Below are positions 6,779 through 9,018 of a DNA stretch of 9,018 nt, one piece after another. How positions within the stretch are numbered: position 1 is the first letter of the stretch; every line of letters starts with the position of its first letter. The stretch is from Oscillospiraceae bacterium (lineage in GTDB: Bacteria > Bacillota_A > Clostridia > Oscillospirales > Ruminococcaceae). The stretch covers positions 1 to 9,018 of the forward strand of contig CAAFWX010000206.1 of the NCBI GenBank assembly GCA_900766795.1. The letters are read 5' to 3'. The position numbers and the translations under genes are program-made. The notes below the pieces were generated by a model. It did no database searches. It saw nothing but the letters and a program-made list of their open reading frames with translations, and was not told the DNA's origin.

Positions 6779-7633
6779 ATGCAGATATTCGCAAAGAACA
6801 AGCCGCGAAAGAAACGTGATGGGCAGCGAAGCTACTGGCAGTCGTATTCGGATATGATGGCGGCGCTGCTGCTGGTATTTATTCTCGTTATGGCAAGTAT
6901 TCTTCTTCAATCAACCAAGCTGTACGAGGAAAAGCTTATTGAACAGAGCAACGCACAGGCAGAAATCGACCGCCAGATGCAGCAGCTCGAAGAGCAGGAA
7001 AATATACTTAGCGAGCAGCAGGCGCAACTTGCCGCACAGGAAGAAAAGCTGCGCGAGCAACAGCAGGTTATGGATAATCAACAGCGGCAGCTTGACAAAA
7101 TCATCGGCGTTAAACGAGAGATTATTTCCGATTTGCAAAAGGAGTTCAAGGGTTCTGATTTGGCTATCAAGATAAACGACGAAACCGGCTCGATTTCCTT
7201 TGATTCTGACCTCCTGTTTGACCCTGACCAATATGTGCTGCGACAGACGAGCAAGGTTTTCCTTGACAGCTTTCTCCCGCGCTATTTCTCAATTCTGATG
7301 AGCGAAAAATACGTCGATAACATTGCGGAAATCATAATCGAGGGGCACACGGCACATTATGGGACGTATCTCGACTGCCTTAATCTGTCGCAGGAAAGAG
7401 CGCTTGCCGTGGCGCAGTATGCCCTCGCGGACAACTCGAAGCTGACAGCAATCACCGATATGGAGAAGCTTAGAACAGTGATTACTGTGAACGGCAGAGC
7501 GTGGTATGACCCCGTTTTCACAGAGGACGGCTCTCTTGATGACGCCAATTCCCGCCGAGTTGAAATAAAATTCCGACTTAAAGACGGGGAAATGATTGAC
7601 GCTATGATTGAGATACTTGAAAAGGGTGAGTGA
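6779..7633 (+). CDS. zorB: ZorB-like MotB/OmpA peptidoglycan-anchored motor subunit
   Basis: This 284-residue protein is the expected partner of ZorA. A basic N-terminus (KNKPRKKR at 6-13) precedes a single membrane helix (about 26-44). Asp25 in WQSYSDMM corresponds to the essential proton-binding Asp of MotB and ZorB. Residues about 46-120 form a Gln/Glu-rich coiled coil. From about 135 an OmpA-like peptidoglycan-binding domain follows, with IEGHT (187-191), LNLSQERA (201-208) and NSRRVEIKF (257-265). Orientation should be N-in, with the OmpA domain outside against the wall. A GAGGGTGA stretch precedes the ATG. Its stop overlaps the Shine-Dalgarno region of the next gene, so all are one operon. 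It is longer than E. coli ZorB (about 246 residues), apparently because of the coiled coil. Assignment to the MotB/OmpA family is secure; ZorB specifically rests on the operon. Confidence 0.87.
   Translation: MQIFAKNKPRKKRDGQRSYWQSYSDMMAALLLVFILVMASILLQSTKLYEEKLIEQSNAQAEIDRQMQQLEEQENILSEQQAQLAAQEEKLREQQQVMDNQQRQLDKIIGVKREIISDLQKEFKGSDLAIKINDETGSISFDSDLLFDPDQYVLRQTSKVFLDSFLPRYFSILMSEKYVDNIAEIIIEGHTAHYGTYLDCLNLSQERALAVAQYALADNSKLTAITDMEKLRTVITVNGRAWYDPVFTEDGSLDDANSRRVEIKFRLKDGEMIDAMIEILEKGE
7624..7629 (+). promoter_or_regulatory. Ribosome binding site deciding the ZorC start
   Basis: GGGTGA ends 6 bases before the ATG at 7636 and lies inside the end of zorB. The in-frame GTG at 7630 would have no usable spacing, so the ATG at 7636, two bases after the zorB stop, is preferred. 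Confidence 0.65.
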
Positions 7634-7635
7634 TA

Positions 7636-8880
7636 ATGGACAGAGCAGGTTATGTTCCGAACCATCTGAAAGAGGCGGCAAGCGAAATCCGCAAAATCCA
7701 CACCAAAACTGCCGACAAGACCAAGCCTTCAAACGAGGAGATAAGAAAGCTCATTGCAGAGGTCTGCGCGCTTCCTGCCGATAGGGTTGAGGGTTACGCT
7801 ATGCTCTTGCCTGACAGGCGGCTTCTTATTCTCGCTGAATACATAACCCATAACTCCTTTGGCGTTAATTTGGAAAACGTAAAGGCTGCTCTTGAGTGCA
7901 GGGTAAACGGCGAGATTTTCCGCACGGTCTACAAAGGCTGGCAGAACGAATATCACGCGCACCCCGTCCGCGAGTGCAGGCAGTTTCTGCTTTCTACGGT
8001 CAGAAATCACCGTGCGGAAATAGGCTACATCAAAGAGCACGGGCTGGATTCAGCACTTGAAACGTGGCTTAATTCAAAGAAGCCTGCGCTTGAAGCTTGT
8101 GTATCGTTGTTAAACTATTGCAACCACAACAGCTGCGACATATCAACAGCCGAGAAGCATTTTGACTTTTCGGGAAGCTATCTGGCACGTGAGGCGATAA
8201 AGTGGTATTACTGCTGCTGTGACGCTATTGTTTACCTCGGTATGACCGATGCGGCACTGCACGCAAAAGTCAAGGACTTCGAAGCGGAGTATATGAAAAA
8301 GTTCTTGCTCAACTTTCTTGAAAAGCTGACAGTAAAGCAGCTTGCCGCATACAATCTTATTTGGGGCTTGGCGCAGAAAATAATCAGCGAGCCAAACTTG
8401 CGCCCGTATAATCTTTTTTTCTCTGACGCAGGAAAAAAAGCAGAGATTGTCAGAAACAAGTACCTTGAATGGCGGTTTATAAATCAGATTGACATTATAT
8501 TCGGCAGGGACTATCGCTCGCAGTTCTGGAAAGGAAAGGTCCTCGACTACAACGCCACCGAATACGAAACCAAGAAGTCGGGCGAGGTGCTGATAATGAT
8601 TTTCGGCGGCATTTATGTGCTTGAATTCAAGAGCGTCGGGTCCGTGTATTTCTTTACAAAAAAGTATTACAAAGAAAACATCGAGCGGCTGTTCGGTTCA
8701 AGTATCAGCAGAACACTGACGGATATCAAATCGATTCTCTACAACAATCACACGAACAGAGAAGACTTCAGGAGCAGGTATCTGCATCAGGGAGACTGGG
8801 AATATCCCGTCGGTGGGCAGCTGGAATTTCTGCTGAAAAGGCACAATATGCCACGATTCCCTATTAGCAGCACAGAATAA
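7636..8880 (+). CDS. zorC: ZorC-like EH-signature protein
   Basis: This 414-residue soluble protein has no signal peptide or membrane helix and occupies the zorC position of a type I Zorya operon. Similarity is visible mainly in the C-terminal third: a RSQFW motif (294-298), a hydrophobic strand ending in YVLEF with Glu330, and LHQGDW with His384. These two residues are my candidates for the conserved Glu and His that name the EH-signature domain. The N-terminal 280 residues are helical and unrecognised, with an odd triple Cys (KWYYCCCD, 189-196). In E. coli, ZorC is a DNA-binding component working with ZorD after the ZorAB motor signals phage entry. E. coli ZorC is about 560 residues, so this is a short version. 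It starts two bases after zorB and is followed after 63 bases by another gene with no terminator between. The call rests on context plus a motif match and is less certain than ZorA/ZorB. Confidence 0.68.
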   Translation: MDRAGYVPNHLKEAASEIRKIHTKTADKTKPSNEEIRKLIAEVCALPADRVEGYAMLLPDRRLLILAEYITHNSFGVNLENVKAALECRVNGEIFRTVYKGWQNEYHAHPVRECRQFLLSTVRNHRAEIGYIKEHGLDSALETWLNSKKPALEACVSLLNYCNHNSCDISTAEKHFDFSGSYLAREAIKWYYCCCDAIVYLGMTDAALHAKVKDFEAEYMKKFLLNFLEKLTVKQLAAYNLIWGLAQKIISEPNLRPYNLFFSDAGKKAEIVRNKYLEWRFINQIDIIFGRDYRSQFWKGKVLDYNATEYETKKSGEVLIMIFGGIYVLEFKSVGSVYFFTKKYYKENIERLFGSSISRTLTDIKSILYNNHTNREDFRSRYLHQGDWEYPVGGQLEFLLKRHNMPRFPISSTE

Positions 8881-8928
8881 AGGCAACATATAATTCCGCC
8901 GATCTTTTGCCTATACATCAAATTCTAT

Positions 8929-8936
8929 GGGGAGGA
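8929..8936 (+). promoter_or_regulatory. Strong ribosome binding site of the last gene
   Basis: GGGGAGGA, the best Shine-Dalgarno in the window, has its GGAGG core (8931-8935) 8 bases before the ATG at 8944. It supports a real gene start despite only 25 codons being visible. Confidence 0.85.
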
Positions 8937-8943
8937 CGAGATT

Positions 8944-9018
8944 ATGCCCGACAGGATTTCGCTTGAGAAAGAGCCAAACGGTAAATCCTTATCTCTTACC
9001 GCAAAATCGGACGAAATC
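8944..9018 (+). CDS. Partial gene at right edge, ZorD position
   Basis: An open frame begins with ATG at 8944 and continues through the last base; only 25 codons are visible (starting MPDRISLEKEPNGKS). No domain can be read from so short a polar N-terminus. It follows the ZorC-like gene by 63 bases without a promoter or terminator in between, so it belongs to the same operon. In type I Zorya the gene after zorC is zorD, a large SNF2-type helicase/nuclease, which is the natural expectation here. The assignment is purely positional. Confidence 0.6.
   Translation, partial: MPDRISLEKEPNGKSLSLTAKSDEI

Noticed and set aside
4902..7633. Flagellar MotA/MotB or TolQ/TolR-ExbB/ExbD pair.
   Set aside because: The roughly 400-residue tail on the first protein and the operon partners fit ZorA/ZorB; no flagellar, chemotaxis or Ton/Tol genes are nearby.
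8881..8912. AGGCAA...TTGCCT hairpin after the ZorC-like gene as a terminator.
   Set aside because: Only 6 pairs with a 20-base loop and no T tract; the next gene follows closely with a strong ribosome binding site.

Overview
The window looks like an accessory (defence-island type) stretch of a Gram-positive, probably Firmicutes/Clostridia-like, chromosome. The evidence is indirect. Three transcription units each have a near-consensus sigma-A promoter with a 17-bp spacer, most starts have a purine-rich Shine-Dalgarno, and base composition is moderate to AT-rich. There is no 16S or housekeeping marker, so the taxon is an inference.

Layout from left to right. Bases 1-250 hold no intact gene; an unrooted open frame runs off the left edge. 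A stand-alone gene at 285-1508 (+) encodes a DUF4143-type AAA ATPase with a C-terminal PD-(D/E)xK-like nuclease fold. It converges on a two-gene minus-strand operon, and a strong bidirectional hairpin terminator (1592-1627) separates them. That operon, read from a perfect TTGACA-17-TATAAT promoter, encodes a 754-residue superfamily 2 helicase with a C-terminal zinc-type HNH nuclease (2198-4462). It is coupled through a TAATG overlap to a 176-residue protein I do not recognise (1668-2198).

A 439-bp intergenic region with back-to-back divergent promoters then leads into a plus-strand operon: a ZorA-like MotA/ExbB-type channel with a very long helical tail (4902-6761), a ZorB-like MotB/OmpA peptidoglycan-binding stator protein (6779-7633), a ZorC-like EH-signature protein (7636-8880), and the first 25 codons of a fourth gene (8944 onward, cut by the window edge). 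Gene order and domains match the front of a type I Zorya anti-phage system (zorA-zorB-zorC-zorD). The fourth gene would be expected to be the ZorD helicase/nuclease effector, but too little is visible to say.

How they may work together: ZorA and ZorB should form a proton-driven motor anchored to the cell wall that senses phage entry and signals through the ZorA tail. ZorC and the downstream gene would act on invading DNA. The divergent helicase-HNH plus small-protein pair is a second, self-contained nucleic-acid-processing module that resembles a defence system but matches no named system I can assign. The two most notable points are a Zorya-like motor in an apparently Gram-positive background, with an extended coiled coil in ZorB, and the unassigned helicase-HNH two-gene operon beside it.
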